A DNA stretch of 64,000 bases from Perca fluviatilis. Its lineage: Eukaryota; Chordata; Actinopteri; Perciformes; Percidae. The position numbers and the translations under genes were made by a program. This document shows, in pieces, positions 1 to 10,500 of this stretch. The notes beneath the pieces are model-generated. The model made no database searches. It saw only the letters and a program-made list of their open reading frames with translations, and was not told the origin of the DNA. Position 1 is the stretch's first letter. The number at the start of each line of letters is the position of its first letter. The stretch is taken from NCBI RefSeq assembly GCF_010015445.1, contig NC_053116.1:30637285-30701284 (forward strand), given 5' to 3'.

Positions 1-575
1 TTCTGATTCAGAATCGAATGGTGAGGTGCCAGGAGATTCCCACCCGTACTAAACAAGGAAGTAGGCTACTCTAGTATCGATTTTAGGACCATTATAGGAC
101 GAAGGGAGAACGTTTCTCTTTGTTTAATAGCATAACCGCTGTTTTGATGTGGCCCGTACGTCGGTGGTGTGTCTTAGCCTTGTGCCTTTTTTTTTTATAA
201 ACACTTTTTTTAAATGTTTTTTTTTTTTTTTCTGAATTTCTTATTCTATGTTTTATATATAGAATCAGGTGGCCAAACTCTGACCTTTTTTTCTCTTGTA
301 GTGATATGTAGTCATGCAGACTGTTTTGGTTTAACGATATCCATCTAGAGATATTTACTGCCATCCAATTCATTAAGGAGAATTGAATTACATTTGCTGT
401 ACTCACAGCATTGAAAAAATTACAATTACAGGGATTTCTTTTTCTGGATGAATATAGCAAAAACGTATATGTCGAATATCCACAGTAACCGAGACATTGT
501 TTCTGGAAGTAGATACAACAATTACATCTGGACTTCAGTTTTCCCTTAAATATATGGTTATTCTATCTTCTTTAG
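1..575 (+). other. Intron sequence of the SIKE-family gene
   Basis: This is AT-rich intron with T runs near 188-232. It ends in the acceptor TCTTCTTTAG at 566-575. I see no exon or recognised repeat in it; the longer open frames are low-complexity Lys/Arg-rich translations of the A/T runs. Confidence 0.6.
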
Positions 576-695
576 ATTGAGAACAAGGAGCTGCGAGATC
601 TCCTGGTCATCAGCAAGAGCTCTGTGAAGACCGCAAGGGAAGAAACCAACCAGCCAGCAGCAGAAAAGTCCCCTCAGCCAAGGTCCTATGAGTGA
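576..695 (+). CDS. sike1: Last coding exon of a SIKE1/FGFR1OP2-family coiled-coil protein (partial)
   Basis: The exon follows a pyrimidine-rich acceptor ending at 575 and encodes 39 residues before TGA at 693-695. It starts IENKELRDLLVIS and ends QPRSYE. The ENKELRDLL(x)IS stretch matches the C-terminal end of the SIKE family: human SIKE1 has ENKELRELLSIS there, while FGFR1OP2 is less similar. SIKE1 suppresses IKK-epsilon/TBK1 signalling and is part of the STRIPAK complex in the cytoplasm. Only the tail is in the window; the coiled-coil body lies left of position 1. The residues after the conserved stretch are polar and unlike human. The gene ends about 1.9 kb before micos10 on the same strand. 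The family assignment rests on about a dozen residues, so it is moderate, and SIKE1 versus FGFR1OP2 is less certain still. Confidence 0.6.
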   Translation: MENKELRDLLVISKSSVKTAREETNQPAAEKSPQPRSYE

Positions 696-1700
696 TCAGA
701 ACAGCTTCAGTGTGAACTGTGGTTGTGGCAACAAGCTCTTCAAGACCAGGAGACAGGGCTGATGATCTCTATACCTGTGTTTACCACATTATTTTTTTAA
801 CATAAGATGGAATGCAGCCCCAAACCACAGCATATCTTTTGTAGCGAAGGCCACTTAAACACAACATTCTGCAGGTATATCTGGATGATAGCTATTGTTT
901 TCATATGTATAGTATGTGTAATATGACTGCAGTCGTGTTGGAGTGAATTTCACATAAGCCTTGACTTTTAATGAGTTGTCTTGGGTATTACTGACAAGAA
1001 TTCTGTTGGAGCTAAGACACATGTACTGGAGTAAAAGGCAGTAAGAGCAAAGGGGATTTATTTTGTTTTTGGCCAAAGAAGCATTTACTCTTCTAAGACA
1101 CAGTTTCTACCTCTTTGGTGCCCCTTTGCTGTTCACACACACACACTCAAAATGTGTAAAATGCTCATAACCACCCTTGCTTTGAGTTCACTTGAAGTCC
1201 ATTAAGAAGCCAACTTGTAGTCTGCACCATTTTAAGAAGCTGTGCTTGATAATCACTCTGCCAACAATATGACTTTTGGCTGTTTGTTTCACACAGTTTG
1301 CCTGCTGAGGAGTGACGGTGGATCATTTGTATGTGATTGTCTATCACTAATGAATTTGAGATGTTTGTCAGTCTGTTTGTATATTTAACAGTCATATTTA
1401 ACATGATTTTTCATGTTTAGTACTTAGGTTCTGTGTTTACCAGTTTTGTAGTTTTGGATGCAGAGGTGTCTCAGCTGGCACATCTTTATTTAATGGTAAC
1501 AGTTTCAAAACATGCCAAGTTTTTGTTTAATGGATATAAAATGTTTGCGCACTGTATGTGTCAGAAATTGTATATTGTCATCTCAGGAAATCAGTGTTAA
1601 TACGGTGAACATGCTGTAATGACTTCAAGACAGTGTACTGTTTGTGTCGAACAAAATTTCATTCAGAAACTTTAAAATACATTTGCAATTAAAAAAAAGT
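696..1700 (+). other. Probable 3' UTR of the SIKE-family gene
   Basis: About 1 kb of non-coding sequence follows the TGA. An ATTAAA signal near 1688-1693, followed by an A run, is a plausible poly(A) signal. No other gene is visible. The actual transcript end cannot be fixed from sequence alone. Confidence 0.4.
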
Positions 1701-1753
1701 GTGAATGTGAATATTTTTATCTGCCAAAACATAAATGTATTAGACAGTATCAT

Positions 1754-2111
1754 GGGTGTAACTTTGGTTTGAGAAGTGTGTGGGGGGGGGGGGTCCCCTG
1801 CCAGAAATTTTTTTTTCTATTTGAATCCCATTGCCTGCATTTCTACATACATTTAGGGACTATGCTGATACAAAATCCAGGAAATAATTAAGTTGATCAT
1901 AATGATCAATTCTGCCAGAAGGAATAGTACTAAATAATGTATACGAAAAAGATTTCTTACTTTCTTAATTGTTTAATATAGGGGCCGATCGCCAAGGCTT
2001 GAAAGAATCATTTTATGGAGTCAAAAATATTCACAATTTAAAGGTGAGGGGTTCACAAACGGGATTTTAAAATAAAGTTGGGGGGACATGTCCCCAGTGG
2101 AAATGACACCC
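1754..2111. mobile_element. Candidate MITE (hAT-like)
   Basis: The segment starts GGGTGTAACTTT and ends with an imperfect inverted copy (GGAAATGACACCC). It carries G-runs joined to GTCCCC near both ends, including the palindrome GGGGACATGTCCCC at 2082-2095. This arrangement resembles a common teleost non-autonomous DNA element. I could not find a convincing 8-bp target duplication, so the class is tentative. Confidence 0.4.
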
Positions 2112-2560
2112 TAGCAATAAATACAGAATGTATGGAGGTGAATTACTGTTGTATTCTCTACCACAGGATGGCGACATTAAGCCGGGTTTTAACGGTTTTA
2201 ACCATTGACTGTTACAGTCTATGGTTTTAACCATGGATGTAGGTTTTAGCCCATCGCGAGGTTTGCAAGAGTAGGGTAATGTTGCGTTCAAGTGAAGAGA
2301 AATAAATGAGCTTTCGACTGTTTGAGTTGTTTTCCTCCACATATATTGTATCAACAACATCGAGTGGATAAAGTAAGATTTCGTTTGTAACTGGCGGCCC
2401 AAAACCTATACATGCATTCATGCCCAAAACCCACTGCACTTCATCACGGTCCCCTGCGTTTAAAATCGTAAGAATTGTACATTACCGACAGCACATGAAA
2501 GCAGCACCGTGGCTGCGTTTGACACTTGTAGTCGGAGAAGCTAGCTAGATATTGTTCAGC

Positions 2561-5122
2561 ATGTCTGAAAAGGAGCTGGGGAAAAAGTGGGACCGGTGCT
2601 TGGCAGACGGTGCCATTAAACTCGGTAAATATCCTAAAGTCTTTCGCTTATAACGGCATTGTAATGTCCCAGAATAAGAACAAAATAAGCAGCAGTTTTT
2701 ACTCTAGTCCACAGCTGTCATTGACTGGGCGAGAGGCTAACAGGCTAGCCATAAAGGGCTTGTAAAGGACAACTAGCTAAATGGCCAGTCACATATGTAA
2801 GGTTACTCATAAGTAACCGGTATTTGCGTTTCACTCAGATTTTACTGTTGGGAAGATCCTAAGTGCGAGCGCCATTCATAAAATGATTAATGCGATGCTT
2901 TTGCTTATCGGTATTACGTTAACTTAACGTTACACCTTTGCTAGGACATTTAGTAAGACACTTTACGAAACATTATGACCACTTCGGCATTCATACAAAG
3001 CATTTTTTAATACCACGTAAACTCAGTTTATAATTCCACAAGGTTACATAGACATGGCGACAGGGAGTAGTTCAAAATTTAGTTTATTTATTAAAGTACA
3101 GTATTGCTTGATTAATCACAGGTATTATAGATCAGTGGGTTCTGTAAAAAAAATTTTGAGTGGAGTTTATTGGAGCGATGTCAGCTATTGGAGCGAGGTA
3201 CCTGACTCACTTTGTTTTAAAGGTCCCATGACATGGTGCTCTTTGGATGCTTTTATATAGGCCTTAATGGTCCCCTAATACTGTATCTGAAGTCTCTTTT
3301 ATATAGGCCTTAGTGGTCCCCTAATACTGTATCTGAAGTCTCTTTCCCATAATTCAGCCTTGGTGCAGAATTACAGCCAGTCCCACAATGAGCTTTCCTT
3401 AGTATGTGCCATTTCTGTCCGAAGTCACGCCCTTCCACTTCCGGCCAATGGGACTTATCTTTCGAAAAAATATGAACGAGGGTCAATGGAGAGATAATAA
3501 TAATGATGTCTGCGTGTATCGTACCGGGGATGTAATGTTACTCTAATGAGCAGAGGATCTCGCTTGTTCTTTTGCTTATCTGCTGAAAACACTTAACTGC
3601 ATAAAACACAGCAGTTAAGATAACGTTACATGTGTTGTTTAACAGAGCTAAGCTAGCTAGCTAGCTAGCTAGCTAGCTAGCAAGCCGAGCATCAAGCTAG
3701 GTGAGGTAGCTAGTGTGAGACGGCCTTGACCAACTGCCACTTTGCTTGTTTGAAAGCCATGATGTCTCTCTCTCATGGGTGGGCCAAATTCTCTGGGCAG
3801 AGAAAGGGGAGGTAATCTTGCTCCTTATGACCTCATAAGGAGCAAGATTCCAAAACGGCTCATCTGAGCTTTCATTTTCTCAAAGGCAGAACAGGATACC
3901 CAGGGCTCGGTTTACACCTATCACCATTTCTAGCCACTGGGGGACCATAGACAGGCTGGGGGAACGCATATTAATGTTAAAAAACCTCATAAAGTGAAAT
4001 TTTCATGCCATGGGACCTTTTAAGAAGGCTGTGTGCAAATAATTAAACCACATAATTGATCCGTTTTAGAGAAAATATGGGTACAATACTGTGACATTAC
4101 TTCCCGCCACCCTACTGTATAAATGACAGTACAAGTTCAAATTTAGAGTTTATTGCCATGTGTTTTAGAAAGCAGTGCATAACAAAGCTTATGTTATGGC
4201 TACATAGAAAATATACAATACGTAATGTTAATGTACATAAGTCAAGAGACAGTATGAGACAGCATCTGCACACAATAGAGAAATGAACATCAAACAATAG
4301 CAGTAATGCATTAAAAAGTCTATTAAAGGTGCATTGTCATCCATGTTATAATAGTAGCTGTTTTCATTTTCCTCTATTTTCAGGCACTGGGCTGGGGTTA
4401 GGAATCGTGTTTTCTGTTCTGTTCTTCAAACGTAAGTAGTTTCAATGGATTGTTGCTTTAATGCATCTTGAACCTGTAATTAAGCTCAGAGGTGCTTGAC
4501 AGGAGGAGCAGAGCTAGGAGCACATTACAAGTAGCTGTCTACTGCTAGCAGCGAAACGCTTTCACTTTATTTTACGCAGGAACAGCCTTTTGAGTGTTTT
4601 TTTTCAAGCGATAGTCTTATCTAGCTGAGCACATTATTCAATGTGAATGTATAATTTGGAGTATTTACTGCTTTTATTGTGAAAAGAGCACCAACAACAT
4701 CCATTCTTAAAAGCACAAAAAGGATGAATAGAATAGAAAAGTTAATTACGGAGGGGAAAAAAAGACAAACAGACAAAGGTGTCACAGCGAGTGTGAAAAT
4801 GATTTCACACGCCATCTCACCATACGATTTAAAATAACACTGTGACGTTCTTGAGAAGAGATAAAGTACCTGTTTCATTTGTAGGGCACACTTGGCCGAT
4901 TTCATTCGGCTCAGGAACGGGACTTGGCATGGCATATGCCAACTGTCAGAATGACCTGAGGTCCTTTTATTTGCTGCACAGAAGCGACAAGGTTTGTTTG
5001 TGCAATAAAACACATATGGAATTAATAACAACTAACAGAAATATTTCCTCATGTCTATTATTACAATAACAACCCTGTCATTGTTGTAACTAATTTCTAT
5101 TTTCTTTTAACAGGAGCAATAG
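2561..5122 (+). CDS. micos10: MICOS complex subunit Mic10
   Basis: Coding exons are 2561-2624, 4384-4431, 4885-4991 and 5114-5122, joined in consistent phase to 75 codons plus stop. The human protein has 78 residues. The protein starts MSEKELGKKWDRCLADGAIK and ends SDKEQ. It has two short membrane segments, each with the family's glycine motif: GTGLGLG (about residues 22-28) and GSGTGLG (about 48-54). Mic10 sits in the mitochondrial inner membrane. Its glycine motifs drive oligomerisation that bends the membrane at crista junctions, together with the other MICOS subunits. The start is the first ATG after a short leader and matches the human N-terminus. The last exon holds only two codons and the stop. 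Intron 1 (1.76 kb) carries a TTAA-flanked MITE. In human the next gene is NBL1, which is not seen here. Confidence 0.95.
3221..4019. mobile_element. TTAA-flanked MITE, copy 1 (piggyBac-like)
   Basis: The element begins AGGTCCCATGACATGG and ends in the inverted CCATGGGACCT, with TTAA at 3217-3220 and 4020-4023 (one extra T on the right). It lies in micos10 intron 1. Inside are a roughly 53-bp tandem duplication (about 3245-3350), a GCTA tandem run (3647-3681) and a perfect 17-bp-arm hairpin (3814-3849). A second, shorter copy is at 17499-18018. The two share both ends but differ completely in the middle (about 3417-3722 here). No transposase frame is present. TTAA duplication is the hallmark of piggyBac-type transposition; the class is inferred from it. 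Confidence 0.8.
3647..3681. repeat. GCTA tandem repeat
   Basis: An uninterrupted GCTA/AGCT tandem run inside the middle module of MITE copy 1. Every unit is self-complementary (AGCT, CTAG). Confidence 0.85.
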
Positions 5123-5308
5123 CTGCAAGTCATCGAGGGACTTTTTTTATTTTTTTGACATGTTTTTTTTGTTTTTTGTTTTGTCTGTGTGAGAGTCACC
5201 ATTTGCACTGTTCTACAGTTAGATTCTTGTCTTCCGGTTGAACGATCCATCCTAGTATGACTCTTGTTTGATTTGAATGTGCCTGATCAGGACAGCCTGT
5301 GTATATTT

Positions 5309-5314
5309 AATAAA
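5309..5314 (+). other. micos10: micos10 poly(A) signal
   Basis: A canonical AATAAA lies about 190 bp after the micos10 stop codon, in AT-rich sequence. It is the only canonical hexamer close to the end of the gene. Confidence 0.65.
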
Positions 5315-6820
5315 ATAATCATCATCACGACAAAAAATGATGCCCTGGTGATTCTTTTTTTTCCTCCCATGCTTTATAATGGATGAAAACCATTTCAAAT
5401 CATATTGAACTATATAGTAGAGAAACAAGAGTAACGTAATGAATTATAACACCTAGATTATACTCCATCACTCCAAGCAGCAATTTTGATACTTGAGGGA
5501 GTAATAGGAGTCAAGTGTTAGCTTTGAAAAGGTGGTGTTTCAGTTGATTTCTGAATGCGAGTGGGAAGGATTTTCTGAAATGGTGTGGTGGAGGAAGGTG
5601 GGGAGAGCAATGCAAACGCTGTCCCAGAAGGTGGTGGGCTCGGTGTGGGTGAGAAGGGGTCAGAAGGTTGGCAGCAGCTGATCTGATGTGGCAGATGACA
5701 GGGGCGTAGTGATGGAGGAGATTAGTCAGTTCTGAGGGGGCATGACAATTGAGAGCTTTGCATATTATGCTTAGTATTTGAATGGCAAGGCTATTAAAAT
5801 GTGGAGTGCACATGATTTTACCACATGCTTTTGTTATTATGTTTTTTTATTTTTTTTATTCAAGTGCTCCTGTTGGGAAGTGAATAATTATTTGCTGGAT
5901 TGAGAATGTGGGAACAAGGTGAACAAGGTTATTGTTTTTTCAGTTATGTGATTTCTTTTTTTTTTCACCCATGGTAAATGAAAACAATGAAACCCAAATC
6001 TACTATTGATGAACATTTTTCATGTTTTAATTGTTTTTAAAATCTGAGCCACAGTGAAAGCAATTAGACTTTTTGACGCTGCCATTAGAAAAAAAAATGA
6101 AGACAAAGCTTATGTAAATTGTGCAATTCTAAAATGCAAAAGAATAGATTGCATATGATTTCGCTTCACTCTGATGCACTTAAATCATCACGACTTGTGC
6201 AGCCAATTGTTTCAGAAGTCCCATAAGTTGTATGGAGATCACGTGTGTAAAATCAAGATTTGACTAGTGACTGAAGGTGAAATACACCCGTATCTGAAGG
6301 GGCCAGCAGTTGTCATCAGGGAAGTCATTAAGTCAAAAAAGGATTAAACAAATCTGAGACAAGGCTATTGAATAGGGAAGGATACCATGACATTTCCATG
6401 GCATGGACTGCAGAGTAAAAAAACTTAATTATATTCAGTGTAATTTTGTCTTGTAAATCATTAAAACATGAAAAAGTCAGAGAGGGTGGCTTGTTTTCAA
6501 TCATTGCGACTACTGCTCTAAAAAGAAAAATTCTAAGAGAAATTCTATTTTTATAATAAAAAAGCACTTCACATCAAATCTTTATAATGCCTTACAAAAA
6601 TGCCATAATAGTGTTCCCTCAGTAGATAAAAACAGTATGACCAAACACAGAAAAAGAACACCCACACCAACTCCTATGCTGAAGAATTAGCATTTCTTGG
6701 CTGTGATTGTGCATGGTTATGCATTAACAGCTCAATGCTTTGACACGCTCCTCCTCAGAAACTGTGCGCTCTGGCTGGGAGGCGCGCTGGAGTGGCCGAC
6801 AAAGGGATTAACAGGAGCGA
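5315..6820. other. micos10-htr6 intergenic region
   Basis: Apart from the LINE remnant at 5511-5813 this stretch is AT-rich and holds no gene I can support. NBL1 would be expected here from the human order. Its signature, a cystine-knot exon with regularly spaced cysteines, is not visible on either strand. Confidence 0.6.
5511..5813 (-). mobile_element. Degenerate LINE reverse-transcriptase C-terminal fragment
   Basis: The minus strand reads as a 100-residue frame with the wording of a fish non-LTR retrotransposon C-terminus: SELTNLLHHYAPV early, then FRKSFPLAFRNQLKHHLF at the end, like the usual '...FKxxLKTHLF' tail. The conserved middle is eroded and no upstream RT motifs are present. It lies between micos10 and htr6. 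The family (L2 or Rex type) cannot be resolved from this piece. Confidence 0.5.
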
Positions 6821-6824
6821 GGGA

Positions 6825-6832
6825 TATAAAGG
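6825..6832 (+). promoter_or_regulatory. htr6: Candidate htr6 TATA box
   Basis: TATAAAGG sits in a locally GC-rich stretch, about 710 bp upstream of the htr6 ATG. It would place transcription start near 6855 and give a leader of up to 680 nt, which may be shortened by a 5' intron I cannot define. Position and context fit; function is inferred. Confidence 0.4.
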
Positions 6833-6855
6833 CAGCGTTACAAGGACCATGATAC

Positions 6856-7534
6856 CTGCAGAGCACTTATGAACAGAGCCTTGCAAATGACTGCTTCACA
6901 ATTTTGTGTCCGTTTTCAGGCTCCCCGTCTCTGTTTCGCAGAATAAAAGGACTTGTGGAAAGCAGCAGAGCTCCAGCTCGGCGAAGGCAAGCTGTACAAT
7001 TTCCACTGCTGTGAGGTGAGGTATAATTCTGAGAATTGGTCCTAGCTCTCTTCATCTCCAGTAGTTCCTTTCATCAGCACAGCTCTCGGATGCCTGGTTG
7101 AGATAGCTCTCTGTGTGCCCTCCTCCGCTGACTGTCATCATTGTGACATGCTGCTTCGAAACCCTCTGTCAGCTATCGAAATTGCTCATTCGGGCTCTTA
7201 GCTGTGGATGAGGCAGGGACATGCTGGCCAGGATGGAGAGATGAGTGTATGTGATTTTGATCACTGTACTGGTGGCAGTGGAAGTAAGCCCAGGGCACCT
7301 GGATGTATTCCTGCCAAAGGGAGATGGAGATATTTACCCATGGAGAACAGTCCGGTGAACCTTGACAGCGACAGGGTTGGATGGCTTCTCATCACAAGAC
7401 CTCTTTTTATTCAACAATGTCCCTGAAGTGAGAGATTTGGCTGCAAAGGAGAACTGGTTAAGGTGTGTAGCATCTAGTGGTGCCTGAAGGGGAATCTTCA
7501 GGAGCTGCTTGATTGGTTGTTGCCAACCAGCACC
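6856..7534 (+). other. htr6: Presumed htr6 5' leader
   Basis: Sequence between the TATA-like element and the ATG. It contains several upstream ATGs, including one that opens a 72-codon frame at 7208-7426 with no recognisable product. These could act as upstream ORFs if the leader is unspliced. Confidence 0.35.
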
Positions 7535-10500
7535 ATGGCTGACTCTCACTTGTCTGGCTCCGTAGGAAGCTACAACAGCAGCTCTCCCACCACCAGTGCT
7601 TGGAACATCACCGGCAGCGGCCCGTGGCTGTTGGCCTTCATGCTTACTGTCATCATCCTCATGACGATCTGTGGCAACATGTTGCTTATCGCTGTGGTGT
7701 TTGCCCATCGCTCTTTGCGTTGCACCTCAAACTGCTTCCTGGTGTCTCTGTTCCTGTCTGACCTCATGGTGGCCCTGGTGGTCATGCCCCCAGCCATGCT
7801 CAATGTCCTGTGTGGGGCCTGGGTGCTGTGGCCTGCCTTTTGCCCGATTTGGCTCTGCTTTGACGTCATGTGCTGCAGCGCGTCCATTCTCAACCTGTGC
7901 GTGATCAGCCTGGACCGCTACCTTTTCATCATCTCACCGCTGCGCTACAAGCAGAGGATGACTCCACCTCGGGCATTGCTCCTGGTAGGGGCTGCTTGGG
8001 GGTTGGCAGCTTTGGCTTCCTTCCTTCCCATTAAGATGAAATGGCACAGCTTAGGCCATTGGAGTGGACACTCATCGGTTCTTGGGATCAGCAGTAGCAA
8101 CGTCAGCTCTTACTCTGACACACTGTACCCGGCGTCCTACTTTCAGCTGTCACCATCGGGAGGCCTTTCCTTCCAGTGCCGCCTGCAGGTCACCCTGCCC
8201 TTTGCCCTGGTGGCATCTGTACTCACGTTCTTTTTGCCCTCCAGCGCCATTTGCTTCACTTACTGTCGGATCCTTCTGGTAGCGCGGAGGCAGGCGAAGA
8301 GGGTCGCAGCGCTGAGCCACCCACCACACCCCCATCCCTCTCTAGGGGAACCCTCCAGGCCTCCGTCATCTAGGGTTGTAGCAGGGCAAGCTCAGCAGGA
8401 CAGAGATGACTGTAGTCACCAGGAACCTCCTGTATCACAAAATGTACCGGTAAGCCTAAACAGAGACTAAACAGTAAAACAAACCAGCCAGGCAGATATA
8501 TATATAGTGCTCAATGTATGAGTGCTGATCAAGACAGTCAATAAAACACTCCAAAAATCAGCAGTGTAGAGCAAACCTTAACGGGAGCAGGAGTTGAAAA
8601 GGTTGATTCAGAGCAGGTGGCACAGAGATAATAACCACACACAGTTGTCCATCTATTGTAAGAGTTCTTAAACCTTTAACATGACATGTTTAAGGTTTTA
8701 CATTAAACTGGTATATACCTATATTCCTAATAGCTATGTGTCACGCCATTCCCTTGAAATGCCAAATATACTGTTGAAATCCACTCCTAAGTGAGATATC
8801 ATCGAAGTGCAGCAATTATTAATATTTTTGGGGGGCATTTTGGACCTTTATTACACAGGACAGCTGAAGATGTGAAAGGCGAGAGAGAGGGGAAATGACA
8901 TGCAGCAAAGTACGTGGGGCGCACGCTCAACCAGGCGTCCCAAGTGCAGCAATTATAAACAACTGGAGATGTTGCTTACCTTAATGGTACGCGCTCTACC
9001 CGGTGAGCTCCCAGGGCAGCCCCTGGAGGTGTTACTTTTATGATTACGCATGTATCAAACCCTCTCGAATCTGAATTTCCAAGGTTTCTTTTTATCCCAA
9101 ATATTTAAGATTCTGTCCAGACCTCTATAAGCTTGAGGGATGGTGGCCTGTGAGATTACACACCAGTAAACAGTGGCTTCTATGTCAAAAGATGGATAGA
9201 GTAAGTATCAGTCAGTATCTATAATGGTATAAGAGTGAAATAAACAAAATAAAAAAAACTTCAAGAACGCTGTTTAAAAGCTGTTTTTTGGCGGCCATAT
9301 TTCCATTTTATACCTCTCCAAGACCTCAGTTCTGTGTCTAGACCCACTTGACTGTCCTAATGTGTTTTTCATTATAAAAGTACCTTGGAGATGACCTAGT
9401 TTGAAAGTATCAGAAGGTATCACTGACTTGGTCCAAACTGCTTTTATGTTTAGTGCAAACTACTTTGTGTTCAACATCCGTGAAGGTTTTACAGCCAATG
9501 CAATGAGGCTATTTAGTAACAGATCTGATAGTCTATTGATACCTACACTTTGTTCATCATTATCAGGCTGTAAAAAGAATCAGAAGAGATACAGTCTACA
9601 ATAACGCTGCAGCTATAAAAATGTTTTGCTCTTTATTTATGCAAGTAGAAAGTAGAGATCCAGTAAAAGGGAAGAGGTGTAAAAGAAAAGTACAGACAGT
9701 GTGTCCGATGTGCTGCCCCCGTCTGCAAGGATCACAGTCATATAGTCTGTCACATTTGCCTACACAAAGACACACACACACACACACACACAGAACAATC
9801 AATTCTGAATGAATTCCTTTTATAGCTGCACGAGGCCATCACATGGAAATATTCTAGACATCTTGTGCATCGTTTTACACACATTTTATACATAAGCCTG
9901 GCACGTTTGGTATCTAGGAATTTGGAGGTGTTCGTACGATACTTTGATACAATAAATATTATTGAGGAATGGAAAAGAAAAGTAATGTTTTTGGGAATTA
10001 TGCACTAAATGCATAAAGGAATCCAAAATGAGATGTCAAAGAGGCCATGAAGAGCCACCCAGAGAAGCTTCTCAAAATTAGTAATGCAGGCAAAGGGCAA
10101 TTTACCTTGCAGCTTATATTATCTATAATTCTAGGATTAACCATTTCTATTGTCCTTTACTGTCCACAGCCGTCAGTGAACAGTGAGCGTTGTCTGGCTC
10201 ACAGGCAGGGTCGGAGGGCACTGAAGGCCAGTCTGACGCTGGGAGTCCTCCTGGGACTCTTCTTCAGCGCTTGGCTGCCCTTTTTCATCACCAATATGGC
10301 TCAGGTCAGTAGAGGGACCAGACACTGACTCTACCACAGATACGACACAGAAATGTAGTCAATGAAAATGGAAAACATACATATGACATATTAGCACCCA
10401 TCTGATATGTCAAACAAATCTTGGATGTGAGACACATGATCAGATATAGCTGGAGGGGGCGACTAGCTTCAGTCTATCCAGGTCACCTTCACCTATACGC

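Noticed and set aside
7208..7426. 72-codon frame upstream of htr6
   Set aside because: No recognisable product. It fits better as an incidental upstream ORF in the leader.
7861..7880. CRE-like TGACGTCA at htr6 TM3
   Set aside because: It lies inside conserved coding sequence (the FDVMCC codons), so the match is explained by the protein.
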